A DNA stretch of 15,341 nucleotides, taken from NCBI GenBank assembly GCA_035281425.1, contig DATEDX010000103.1, positions 1-15,341 on the forward strand, written 5' to 3'. A program made the position numbers and the translations under genes. Source of the stretch: JAICND01 sp035281425. Lineage in GTDB: Bacteria; Actinomycetota; Acidimicrobiia; Spongiisociales; ZC4RG35. The notes beneath the pieces are model-generated. The model had not been told where the DNA came from, made no database searches, and saw nothing but the letters and a program-made list of their open reading frames with translations. Positions within the stretch are counted from its first letter, which is position 1. Each line of letters starts with the position of its first letter. Of this stretch, positions 9,822 to 15,341 are shown piece after piece.

Positions 9822-11074
9822 CTGGTCACCGGGATTCCATAAGTGATCCGCCCCGAGAAGATGGTGGTTTGCACTTGACCGCGGAGCTTCATCCCTCGAA
9901 ACGGTGAGTTCTCCGACTTGGACTGGAAGTGGTCGGGAATCCAGACGGCATCGGGATCGAACACCACTAGATGGGCGGGCCCTCCATCTTCCAGCCATCG
10001 CCCCTGTTCCCCCATCCCCGCCACCTGAGCCGGACCCACCGACATCCGCTCGAAGAAGGAGACGGGGTCCAGGTCGAGGGCGGTGTGGACTGCCGCCGCT
10101 GCCGTCTCCAGCCCTATAACTCCCCGCGGCGCCTCTTCGAATGGAACCTCACACTCAAAGGCAGCGTGGGGGGCGTGATCGGTAGCCACGGCGTCGATCA
10201 TCCCCTGGCGAACACCTTCGGCGAGTGCTTCGACATCGGCCGGGGTGCGGAGCGGCGGATACATCTTGAAGTTGGGATCGAGGTTCTCGACCTGGGAGTG
10301 GTCGAAGGTCAGATGATGAGGGGTGACCTCGGCGGTTACCCGGAGTCCTTGCCGGCGGGCGTGTGCAATCTGCTCCAGGCTGGCGGCGGTGGAGAGGTGT
10401 TGGGCGTGGTAGCGGACCCCGGTGAGGGTCACCAAGGCGAGATCCCGGGCAATGACCACCTCTTCGGCTAGCGCCGGGATCCCCCTCATCCCCAGCCGAG
10501 AGCTAACCGCTCCTTCGTGCATGTGCCCACCTCGGGCGAGACCGGGATCTTCGGCGTGTTGGGCCACCACCCCTCCCAACTCGACCAGATACTCCATGGC
10601 GTTACGGAGCACCCCGGCATCGGCCACCGTGTCGCCGTCATCGGTAAACAGGCGAACCCCGGCCGCCCATAGCTCATCGAGGTGGGCAAGGGCCTCGCCC
10701 TGGCGGTGGAGGGTCAGAGCACCGGCGGGGAGAACCTCCACCAAACCCACCCGTCGGCCTTCTTCGCTAAGAAAGCGAGCCCGGTGACCCGTGTCGATAG
10801 GAGGATCGGTGTTGGGCATGGCCACCACTGCGGTGTAGCCGCCGGCGGCGGCGGCCCGGGATCCCGACTCGATGTCTTCTTTCCATTCGTATCCGGGCTG
10901 GCGGAGGTGGGCGTGGAGATCGACGAAACCTGGACCTACCCACGCTCCTCCTACTTCCAGGTTGATGTCAGCCGGACCGCTTGCCAGCCGTTCGATCCGT
11001 TCCGGACCGATCAGCAGGTCTCCTTCCACCACCCCGTCGGGGGTGAGGAGTCGGGCGTCGTGGAGGCAAATCAA
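9818..11074 (-). CDS. pyrC: Dihydroorotase (class I)
   Basis: A 418-residue amidohydrolase that cyclises carbamoyl aspartate to dihydroorotate. The metal-binding DLHAHLRQPG gives the first HxH pair. FTDDGD is the position where class I dihydroorotases commonly use Asp as a metal ligand in place of carboxylated lysine. VAQHAED, VRYHAQHLST and VATDHAPH (the catalytic Asp) follow in order, then PRGVIGLET. Length and GYEWKEDIESG also point to class I rather than the shorter E. coli type. The start is TTG at 11074, overlapping the pyrB stop (TTGA), with a G-rich run about ten bases upstream. The end overlaps carA by ATGA. Class I dihydroorotases can form complexes with PyrB in some bacteria; adjacency here would fit, but that is not shown. 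Confidence 0.96.
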   Translation of the reverse strand: MICLHDARLLTPDGVVEGDLLIGPERIERLASGPADINLEVGGAWVGPGFVDLHAHLRQPGYEWKEDIESGSRAAAAGGYTAVVAMPNTDPPIDTGHRARFLSEEGRRVGLVEVLPAGALTLHRQGEALAHLDELWAAGVRLFTDDGDTVADAGVLRNAMEYLVELGGVVAQHAEDPGLARGGHMHEGAVSSRLGMRGIPALAEEVVIARDLALVTLTGVRYHAQHLSTAASLEQIAHARRQGLRVTAEVTPHHLTFDHSQVENLDPNFKMYPPLRTPADVEALAEGVRQGMIDAVATDHAPHAAFECEVPFEEAPRGVIGLETAAAAVHTALDLDPVSFFERMSVGPAQVAGMGEQGRWLEDGGPAHLVVFDPDAVWIPDHFQSKSENSPFRGMKLRGQVQTTIFSGRITYGIPVTR

Positions 11075-11988
11075 GGCTGCATCCCCCCGGCCAGGATCCG
11101 GAACAACACCGCCATGCGAGCCGCCACGCCGTTGCTCACCTGGCTTTGCACGAGAGAACGAGGGCTGTCGGCGACCAGAGGATCGATCTCGATGCCGCGG
11201 TTCATAGGTCCCGGATGCATGACCACGGCGTCTTTGCTCATGCGCTCGTAACGCCGGCGATCGAGACCAAACCGCTCGACGTATTCGGGAAGGGAAGGGA
11301 GCACTGGGCCCGAGCCTCGTTCGAGTTGCACCCTCAACAGATAGACGACGTCCACTTCCTCCAATACCTCGTCAAGGCTGAAGGCAATGGTTACCGGCCA
11401 GCCGCTGACGTCGACGGGGAGGAAGGTGGGTGGCGCCACCAACGTCACCGAGGCACCGAGAAGGGTGAAGGCGGTGAGGTTGGAGCGAGCCACCCGAGAG
11501 TTGCGGATATCACCGATGATCGCCACTGCCAGCCCGTCGAGCTTTCCAAAATGGCGGCGGAGGGTAAGCGCGTCGAGCAAGGCCTGGGTGGGGTGTTGAT
11601 GGGCACCATCGCCTCCGTTTACCACCGAGCAGTCCACCCAGGAGGCGACCCGGTGGGCGGCGCCCACGGCGCCATGGCGGATCACCATGAGGTCGGTACC
11701 CATCGCCTGTACGGTGAGCACGGTGTCTTTGAGGCTTTCCCCTTTGGAGAGCGAAGATCCCGAAGGTGAGAAGTTGAGCACATCGGCGGAGAGGGCCTTG
11801 GCCGCCATCTCGAAGGAGAGCCGGGTGCGGGTGGAGGCTTCGAAGAAAAGGGTGGCCACGGTCGATCCTCGGAGGGCGGGCACCCTGGGGATGTCCCGTT
11901 TCAATACCTCGGTGAAATGGTCGGCCAGGTCGAGGAGCTCCTCCAAGCCCGGACGATCGAGGTCGTCGATAGAGAGGAGGTGTTTCAT
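11071..11988 (-). CDS. pyrB: Aspartate carbamoyltransferase catalytic subunit
   Basis: A 305-residue catalytic chain that joins carbamoyl phosphate and aspartate to form carbamoyl aspartate. The carbamoyl-phosphate site STRTR (52-56), the mobile lysine loop SSLSKGESLKD (Lys82), MVIRHG, GDGAHQHPTQ (His132), IIGDIRNSRVARSN and the C-terminal MHPGPMNRGIEI are all intact. The ATG at 11988 is preferred because it overlaps the pyrR stop (ATGA) and MKHLLSI is a common actinobacterial start. An in-frame GTG at 12009 would add seven residues inside pyrR. No pyrI regulatory chain is present, so allosteric control of the enterobacterial kind is not expected. The next gene, pyrC, overlaps by TTGA. Confidence 0.97.
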   Translation of the reverse strand: MKHLLSIDDLDRPGLEELLDLADHFTEVLKRDIPRVPALRGSTVATLFFEASTRTRLSFEMAAKALSADVLNFSPSGSSLSKGESLKDTVLTVQAMGTDLMVIRHGAVGAAHRVASWVDCSVVNGGDGAHQHPTQALLDALTLRRHFGKLDGLAVAIIGDIRNSRVARSNLTAFTLLGASVTLVAPPTFLPVDVSGWPVTIAFSLDEVLEEVDVVYLLRVQLERGSGPVLPSLPEYVERFGLDRRRYERMSKDAVVMHPGPMNRGIEIDPLVADSPRSLVQSQVSNGVAARMAVLFRILAGGMQP

Positions 11989-12530
11989 CCCGCCACCCTT
12001 TCCAGCCACACTCCCAGCTCGCGATCGATCCCGTCGATTCTCACCATTACTCGCTCCTCGAGGGAGGTGGGGAGATTCTTACCCACATAGTCGGCCCGGA
12101 TCGGCAGCTGACGGTGTCCTCGGTCGATGAGGACGGCGAGCTCCATCACCGCGGGGCGGCCCAGATCCGAGACCGCGTCGAGGGCCGCCCGGATCGTGCG
12201 ACCCGTAAAAAGCACATCATCCACCAGCACCACGCTCTCCCCCGTGAGGTCTACGGGGATAAGGGTCCGGCCCAAACGAGTGGTGGGGCGGTGGTCGAGG
12301 TCGTCCCGGTAGAGGCCGATGTCGAGTTCTCCAACGGGTACATGGACGTCTTCGAACTCGGCAATGGCCCGGCCTAGTTCAAGAGCCAGCGGTACACCCC
12401 GGGTGTGAATGCCGAGCAGGACGAGGTTCTCTGCGCCGTGGTGACGCTCGCAAATCTCGTGGGCGATGCGGCGGACCGCCCGCCGAACATCGGCGCCGTC
12501 CATGATCTGGACGGGAACCATGGGTTGCAC
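11985..12530 (-). CDS. pyrR: PyrR, pyr operon RNA-binding regulator / uracil phosphoribosyltransferase
   Basis: A 181-residue PyrR. It binds pyr mRNA when UMP/UTP is high and in most bacteria also has uracil phosphoribosyltransferase activity. The type I phosphoribosyltransferase core is clear: LLGIHTRG (38-45), the DIGLYRDDL segment (70-78), the PRPP loop VLVDDVLFTGRT (101-112) and the late VGKNLPTS (149-156) typical of PyrR rather than other PRTases. The GTG start at 12530 is set by AAGGAG five bases upstream. A PyrR-binding loop lies immediately before that site, indicating autoregulation of translation. The stop overlaps the pyrB start as ATGA, so repression should pass to pyrB, pyrC and carA by coupling. 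Confidence 0.96.
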   Translation of the reverse strand: MQPMVPVQIMDGADVRRAVRRIAHEICERHHGAENLVLLGIHTRGVPLALELGRAIAEFEDVHVPVGELDIGLYRDDLDHRPTTRLGRTLIPVDLTGESVVLVDDVLFTGRTIRAALDAVSDLGRPAVMELAVLIDRGHRQLPIRADYVGKNLPTSLEERVMVRIDGIDRELGVWLERVAG

Positions 12531-12535
12531 ATCTT

Positions 12536-12541
12536 CTCCTT
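12536..12541 (-). promoter_or_regulatory. Ribosome binding site of pyrR
   Basis: The transcript reads AAGGAG, five bases before GTG at 12530. This spacing selects the GTG over ATG codons 9 and 27 bases further in. The site touches the base of the PyrR-binding hairpin (12542-12561), so bound PyrR should cover it. Confidence 0.85.
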
Positions 12542-12561
12542 CCCGGCCTCACTGGACCGGA
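12542..12561 (-). promoter_or_regulatory. PyrR-binding RNA loop in the pyrR leader
   Basis: On the transcript this reads GGUCCAGUGAGGCC (12558 to 12545), flanked by a CC/GG extension and one U-G pair. It folds into a five-pair stem (UCCGG with CCGGG) and the loop UCCAGUGAGG. Against the remembered PyrR-binding consensus ARUCCNGNGAGGYU it matches 12 of 14 positions. The two mismatches are the outermost bases, changed together from an A-U to a G-C pair, so pairing is kept. The stem ends next to the pyrR Shine-Dalgarno sequence. In Mycobacterium smegmatis PyrR is reported to repress translation from such a loop. The same mechanism is inferred here. No poly-U terminator accompanies it, so Bacillus-style attenuation is unlikely. 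Confidence 0.85.
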
Positions 12562-12574
12562 TTAAAGGGCGGTG

Positions 12575-12985
12575 TCACCCTAGCAGCTCACCGCTTCCCT
12601 CCCCGGAGGCCGGCTCCCCAGCGGAGCCACGCTCGTGGAGCGCAAGAGCGGCTAGCACTCCATTGACGAAGGCGCCGCTCTTTTCTGTGCTGTAGGTCTT
12701 GGCAAGCCGTACCGCTTCCGATATCACGACTGCCGCCGGAGTTTCATGTTCGTAGCGAAGCTCGTAGAGACCGAGGCGGAGAATGGCCCGGTCCACCACC
12801 GGCATGCGAGCCAACCGCCAGTGCTCTGAGGCAGCGTCGATGGCGGCGTCGAGCTCAGCCTTGTGGGCGAGAACACCTTCGACCAGCCGGGCAGGCTTGG
12901 GCGGGAGGTCGACGGTGACCGAAGCCACCTCGCGCTGGTCGACTTCGTAAAGGACCTCGAGGGCCAGATCGCGGGGTTCGGTCAC
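12575..12985 (-). CDS. nusB: Transcription antitermination factor NusB
   Basis: A 136-residue all-helical NusB. In other bacteria it binds the boxA RNA with NusE (ribosomal S10) to prevent premature termination, mainly in rRNA operons. Family-typical segments are DLALEVLYEVDQRE at the N-terminus, RLARMPVVDRAILRLGLYEL in the middle, and TPAAVVISEAVRLAKTYS followed by SGAFVNGVL near the C-terminus. The start is GTG at 12985, overlapping the efp stop as GTGA. The efp-nusB pairing is common. A low-complexity tail (about GSAGEPASGEGSGELLG) follows the last conserved helix; its DNA contains short inverted repeats. In Streptomyces the developmental regulator bldD follows nusB; here the pyr genes follow directly after a 44-base gap. 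Confidence 0.95.
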   Translation of the reverse strand: MTEPRDLALEVLYEVDQREVASVTVDLPPKPARLVEGVLAHKAELDAAIDAASEHWRLARMPVVDRAILRLGLYELRYEHETPAAVVISEAVRLAKTYSTEKSGAFVNGVLAALALHERGSAGEPASGEGSGELLG

Positions 12986-13539
12986 ACCCGGGTGAGGTAT
13001 TCGCCGCTGCGGGTGTCGACCTTGATGCGATCGCCGATGTTGACAAAGAGAGGTACCGCCACGACCAGCCCAGTCTGGACGGTGGCCGGCTTGGTGGCAC
13101 CCGACACCCGATCGCCTTTTACTCCCGGCTCGGTGTAGGTCACCTCCATCTCCACCGAGGTCGGTAGATCCACGGAAATCGGGTTGCCCTTGTAAAGAGC
13201 CAGGGACACGGTCATCCCATCGATTAGGTAGCTGGCGGCCTCGCCCACATCGGCGGCGCTCATGGCGAACTGGCTGTAGTCGTCGAGGCTCATGAAGTGA
13301 AAGCCGAGGTCGTCTCGGTAGAGGAAGGTGTGATCACGCCGCTCGATGATGGCTTGGGATACCTCTTCCCCCGCCCGGAAGGTCCGATCGAGAACTTGAC
13401 CGGTCTCCAGGTTGCGCAACTTCATACGAACGAAAGCCCGGCCCTTGCCGGGCTTGACATGTTGATATTCGAGGATGGTGAAGATGCCGTCTTCAAGGTC
13501 GAGTGCCTGACCGGGACGGACGTCGTTAGTGGTAGCCAT
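12982..13539 (-). CDS. efp: Translation elongation factor P
   Basis: A 185-residue EF-P, the tRNA-shaped factor that relieves ribosome stalling at polyproline stretches. The N-terminal KOW-like domain (about 1-65) carries the loop KPGKGRAF with Lys32 at the tip that reaches the peptidyl-transferase centre. Two OB-type domains follow, ending in GEYLTRV. The ATG at 13539 is chosen because MATTNDVRPG is where family members begin. An in-frame TTG at 13581 would add 14 residues overlapping aroB, with no family support. No clear Shine-Dalgarno precedes the ATG: a C-rich stretch and a small hairpin lie there instead. The stop overlaps the nusB start as GTGA. The modifying enzyme for Lys32, if any, is not nearby. 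Confidence 0.95.
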   Translation of the reverse strand: MATTNDVRPGQALDLEDGIFTILEYQHVKPGKGRAFVRMKLRNLETGQVLDRTFRAGEEVSQAIIERRDHTFLYRDDLGFHFMSLDDYSQFAMSAADVGEAASYLIDGMTVSLALYKGNPISVDLPTSVEMEVTYTEPGVKGDRVSGATKPATVQTGLVVAVPLFVNIGDRIKVDTRSGEYLTRV

Positions 13540-13573
13540 TTTGCCAGTGGAACCGGGGGGAGAGTAGCCGATG

Positions 13574-14581
13574 TCAGTCAACGCCGACCGCGGCCAGCCC
13601 GTACCGCAGCTCGTCGTCGGATACGACCTCGACCACCGGGTCGCCCACCGCTTTCAGGAGGACCATCCTTACCCCCTGGGCAGTGCGTTTCTTGTCCTTG
13701 GCCACCAGTTTCAGCACGGTCTCAGCGGGCACCCCCGCCGCCGCCACTGGCAAGCCAAGTGAGAAGATCAACTCGGTCAGAAAACGGTCGGGGAAGCCGT
13801 AGCGGCGAGCGGAGACCGCCGCCGCCGCCACCATGCCCACCGCCACTGCCTGGCCGTGGGACCATGATGCCGCTAACTCGATTCCGTGGCCCAAGGTGTG
13901 GCCAAAGTTGAGCACCGCCCTCCCTCCCTCCTCCCGGGGGTCTTCGGTCACGACCCTTGCCTTCACCCGAATCGCGCGGCTCACCACCTCGGCCAACTCG
14001 ACTTGTTCCCCGCGCTGGGCGAACAGCTCGACCAGCTGGGGGTCGCCAATCAACCCTGCCTTGAGGGCCTCGGCCCAGCCTTCTCGCTTGAGGTGATCGG
14101 GTAACGCGGCCAGCACTCTGAGGTCGATCACCACCCGGCTGGGAAGGTGGAATGCGCCCACCAGATTCTTGCCCTGGAGGTTGATTCCGGTCTTACCACC
14201 GATGGCGGCATCGACTGCCCCGAGCAGGGTGGTGGGAACGAAGACGGCTTCTACCCCTCGCTGCCAGGTGGCGGCAGCAAAGCCGGCGAGGTCGGTAACC
14301 GCCCCGCCGCCCACGCCGACGATGGTGTCGTGGCGACCCACCTGCTGGTGGGCCAGCCACTCATAAACCTCACCAAGCGTGGCCAGGGTTTTGGCCTGGT
14401 CGCGGTCGGGGAGCACCATGATTTCGGCCCGGCAGCGCCCGGCCACCTCTTCGGCAATGCGGCGAGGTCCAGGTTGGGTGAGGACTACTGCCTTTTCGCG
14501 GCCGGGTCGAAAGGGGAGCAGGGGATCGGGCCACCGCTCGCCGATGATCGCTTCCGTCCCACCGATCAAGATCGAGTCCAT
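13574..14581 (-). CDS. aroB: 3-Dehydroquinate synthase
   Basis: A 335-residue enzyme that converts DAHP to 3-dehydroquinate, the second shikimate-pathway step, using NAD and a divalent metal. The NAD-binding GGGAVTDLAGF (91-101), PTTLLGAVDAAIGGKTGIN (116-134), NLVGAFH, the metal-binding Glu in GWAEALKAGLI (Glu171) and the histidines of NFGHTLGHGIE (225-235) and SHGQ (241-244) are all present, as is a late DKK motif. It starts with ATG at 14581 inside the end of aroK (16-base overlap). The order aroC-aroK-aroB is the usual actinobacterial one. The aroQ gene that follows aroB in mycobacteria is absent, and efp comes next after 34 bases. Confidence 0.96.
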   Translation of the reverse strand: MDSILIGGTEAIIGERWPDPLLPFRPGREKAVVLTQPGPRRIAEEVAGRCRAEIMVLPDRDQAKTLATLGEVYEWLAHQQVGRHDTIVGVGGGAVTDLAGFAAATWQRGVEAVFVPTTLLGAVDAAIGGKTGINLQGKNLVGAFHLPSRVVIDLRVLAALPDHLKREGWAEALKAGLIGDPQLVELFAQRGEQVELAEVVSRAIRVKARVVTEDPREEGGRAVLNFGHTLGHGIELAASWSHGQAVAVGMVAAAAVSARRYGFPDRFLTELIFSLGLPVAAAGVPAETVLKLVAKDKKRTAQGVRMVLLKAVGDPVVEVVSDDELRYGLAAVGVD

Positions 14582-15078
14582 AGCTCCTCGATCTCGGCGG
14601 CGAGGTCGTCAAGCGTTCGACCATCGGTGCTGACCCGGTAGTGGGCCGCCGCCAGGTATTGGGGCCGCCTCCTGTTGGTCAACTCCACCAAAGCGACCCG
14701 GGGTTCGGCTCCCTGCAAGAGCGGCCGGCCCTGGCCGTCTCCGAGACGGGCCGCCAAGGTGGTGGGACGGGCATCGAGCCAGACGACCGTCCCCGAACGG
14801 CGCATGGTGTCGACATTTCCCGGGTCGAGCACCGCTCCACCCCCGGTGGCCACCACCCCGTCGCCTGCCGAAGCCAGCGAGGCAATGACAGCCGACTCCC
14901 GACGTCGAAGACCCGCTTCGCCCTCGTCGTCCCAGATCTGGCTGATGGATAGCCCCGCCTTCCCTTCCACGATGGTGTCGCTGTCAAAGAACTCCACTCC
15001 TCGGCGCTGGGCGAGCAGCTCCCCTACCGCAGACTTACCCGCACCCATCATTCCCACCAGCCACAACGGCACGTTCAA
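14566..15078 (-). CDS. aroK: Shikimate kinase
   Basis: A 170-residue protein of normal family length. It phosphorylates shikimate at the 3-hydroxyl with ATP in the cytoplasm. Visible motifs are the Walker A loop GMMGAGKS (residues 9-16), the shikimate-binding FFDSD (Asp34), an arginine cluster RRRES near residue 60, the GGG motif in VVATGGGAV (79-81), and the lid arginine in GRPLLQG near 118. The chosen start is TTG at 15078, which overlaps the aroC stop as TTGA; a GTG two codons downstream is an alternative. Only a weak purine run precedes the start, so translation is probably coupled to aroC. The 3' end overlaps the start of aroB by 16 bases. Nothing is missing from the active site. Confidence 0.95.
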   Translation of the reverse strand: MNVPLWLVGMMGAGKSAVGELLAQRRGVEFFDSDTIVEGKAGLSISQIWDDEGEAGLRRRESAVIASLASAGDGVVATGGGAVLDPGNVDTMRRSGTVVWLDARPTTLAARLGDGQGRPLLQGAEPRVALVELTNRRRPQYLAAAHYRVSTDGRTLDDLAAEIEELWTRS

Positions 15079-15341
15079 AAGCTCTCTGTCCGCTCCCGAT
15101 AGCGAGCGGCAGCTCGGGTGAGGTCGTCCACGGTGTCGCCACCGAACTGGCGTTGCACCTCCTGGGCGAGGACGATGGCCACCATCTGCTCGGCTACCAC
15201 CCCGGCCGCCGGGACCGCGCAGGTATCGGAACGCTCATAGAACGCCGCCTCCGCTTGTTTGCTCACCACGTCCACCGTTCTCAGCCCCTTCAACACGGTG
15301 GAGATCGGTTTCATCGCCGCCCGCACGCGCAACACTCCCCC
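15075..15341 (-). CDS. aroC: Chorismate synthase, C-terminal part (cut by window edge)
   Basis: This is the last 88 codons of an open frame that continues beyond the right edge of the window. The segment RVRAAMKPISTV, then TVDV, then RSDTCAVPAAGVVAE, is the characteristic C-terminal region of chorismate synthase. That enzyme is the FMN-dependent cytoplasmic enzyme converting 5-enolpyruvylshikimate-3-phosphate to chorismate, the last shikimate step. The frame is read from the edge (GGG GGA GTG...). The GTG at 15335 is an internal valine, not a start. The TGA stop overlaps the TTG start of aroK (TTGA), and aroB follows, so this is a shikimate gene cluster. The N-terminal catalytic part cannot be inspected here. 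The assignment is secure because both the family signature and the neighbours agree. Confidence 0.93.
   Translation of the reverse strand, partial: GGVLRVRAAMKPISTVLKGLRTVDVVSKQAEAAFYERSDTCAVPAAGVVAEQMVAIVLAQEVQRQFGGDTVDDLTRAAARYRERTESF

Noticed and set aside
9822..9998. N-terminal extension of carA by 59 residues
   Set aside because: The extension lies wholly within pyrC, is Arg/Pro-rich without homology, and the ATG at 9821 both overlaps the pyrC stop and begins the conserved CarA sequence.
12561..12566. TTTAAT as a possible -10 box of a pyrR promoter
   Set aside because: No -35-like hexamer lies 16-18 bases upstream, and a transcript started from it would begin inside the PyrR-binding stem, destroying the regulatory hairpin.
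13540..13581. TTG start adding 14 residues to EF-P
   Set aside because: EF-P proteins begin at the MATTND position; the added residues have no counterpart in the family and overlap the aroB stop.

Overview
The window is GC-rich DNA with an actinobacterial gene set. It carries an actinobacterial-type integration host factor (mihF), a short omega subunit with actinobacterial sequence, and a PyrR-binding RNA loop placed over a ribosome binding site, as described in mycobacteria. From memory of Streptomyces coelicolor, the gene order matches that genome closely (aroC-aroK-aroB, efp-nusB, pyrR to pyrF, mihF-gmk-rpoZ-coaBC). The deep lineage cannot be fixed from sequence alone. An uncultured or poorly studied actinomycete, possibly of the Acidimicrobiia type, is a guess.

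Every gene lies on the minus strand, so transcription runs from position 15341 towards 1. In transcription order: (1) shikimate block, aroC (3' end only, cut by the window edge), aroK, aroB; (2) translation/transcription factors, efp and nusB; (3) a nearly complete pyrimidine block, pyrR, pyrB, pyrC, carA, carB, pyrD, pyrF; (4) a major facilitator transporter of unknown substrate; (5) nucleoid and housekeeping block, mihF, gmk, rpoZ, coaBC. No stretch over about 100 bases is free of genes, and no intrinsic terminator is visible. The whole window may be one long transcription unit or a chain of read-through units whose first promoter lies outside.

Eight junctions are four-base NTGA start/stop overlaps (ATGA, GTGA, TTGA and, at mihF/gmk, CTGA). 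Two more genes overlap by 14-20 bases. Translational coupling is therefore likely the rule. The pyr block encodes UMP synthesis from bicarbonate and glutamine: CarAB makes carbamoyl phosphate, PyrB and PyrC make dihydroorotate, PyrD oxidises it, PyrF decarboxylates OMP. The orotate phosphoribosyltransferase (pyrE) and the PyrK electron-transfer partner expected for this type of PyrD are not in the window. PyrR probably senses UMP/UTP and shuts down its own translation, and through coupling that of pyrB, pyrC and carA, by binding a hairpin beside its Shine-Dalgarno sequence.

Points worth a second look: the PyrR-binding loop before pyrR; a gmk whose only workable start is CTG, which ATG/GTG/TTG gene calling would truncate past its P-loop; three degenerate 7-base tandem repeat tracts of one family, one of them inside the gmk coding tail; a class 1B PyrD without pyrK; and a CoaBC lacking several classical decarboxylase motif residues. 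I found no mobile element, CRISPR array, tRNA, rRNA or evident new defence or secondary-metabolite system. This is mostly a conserved housekeeping region.
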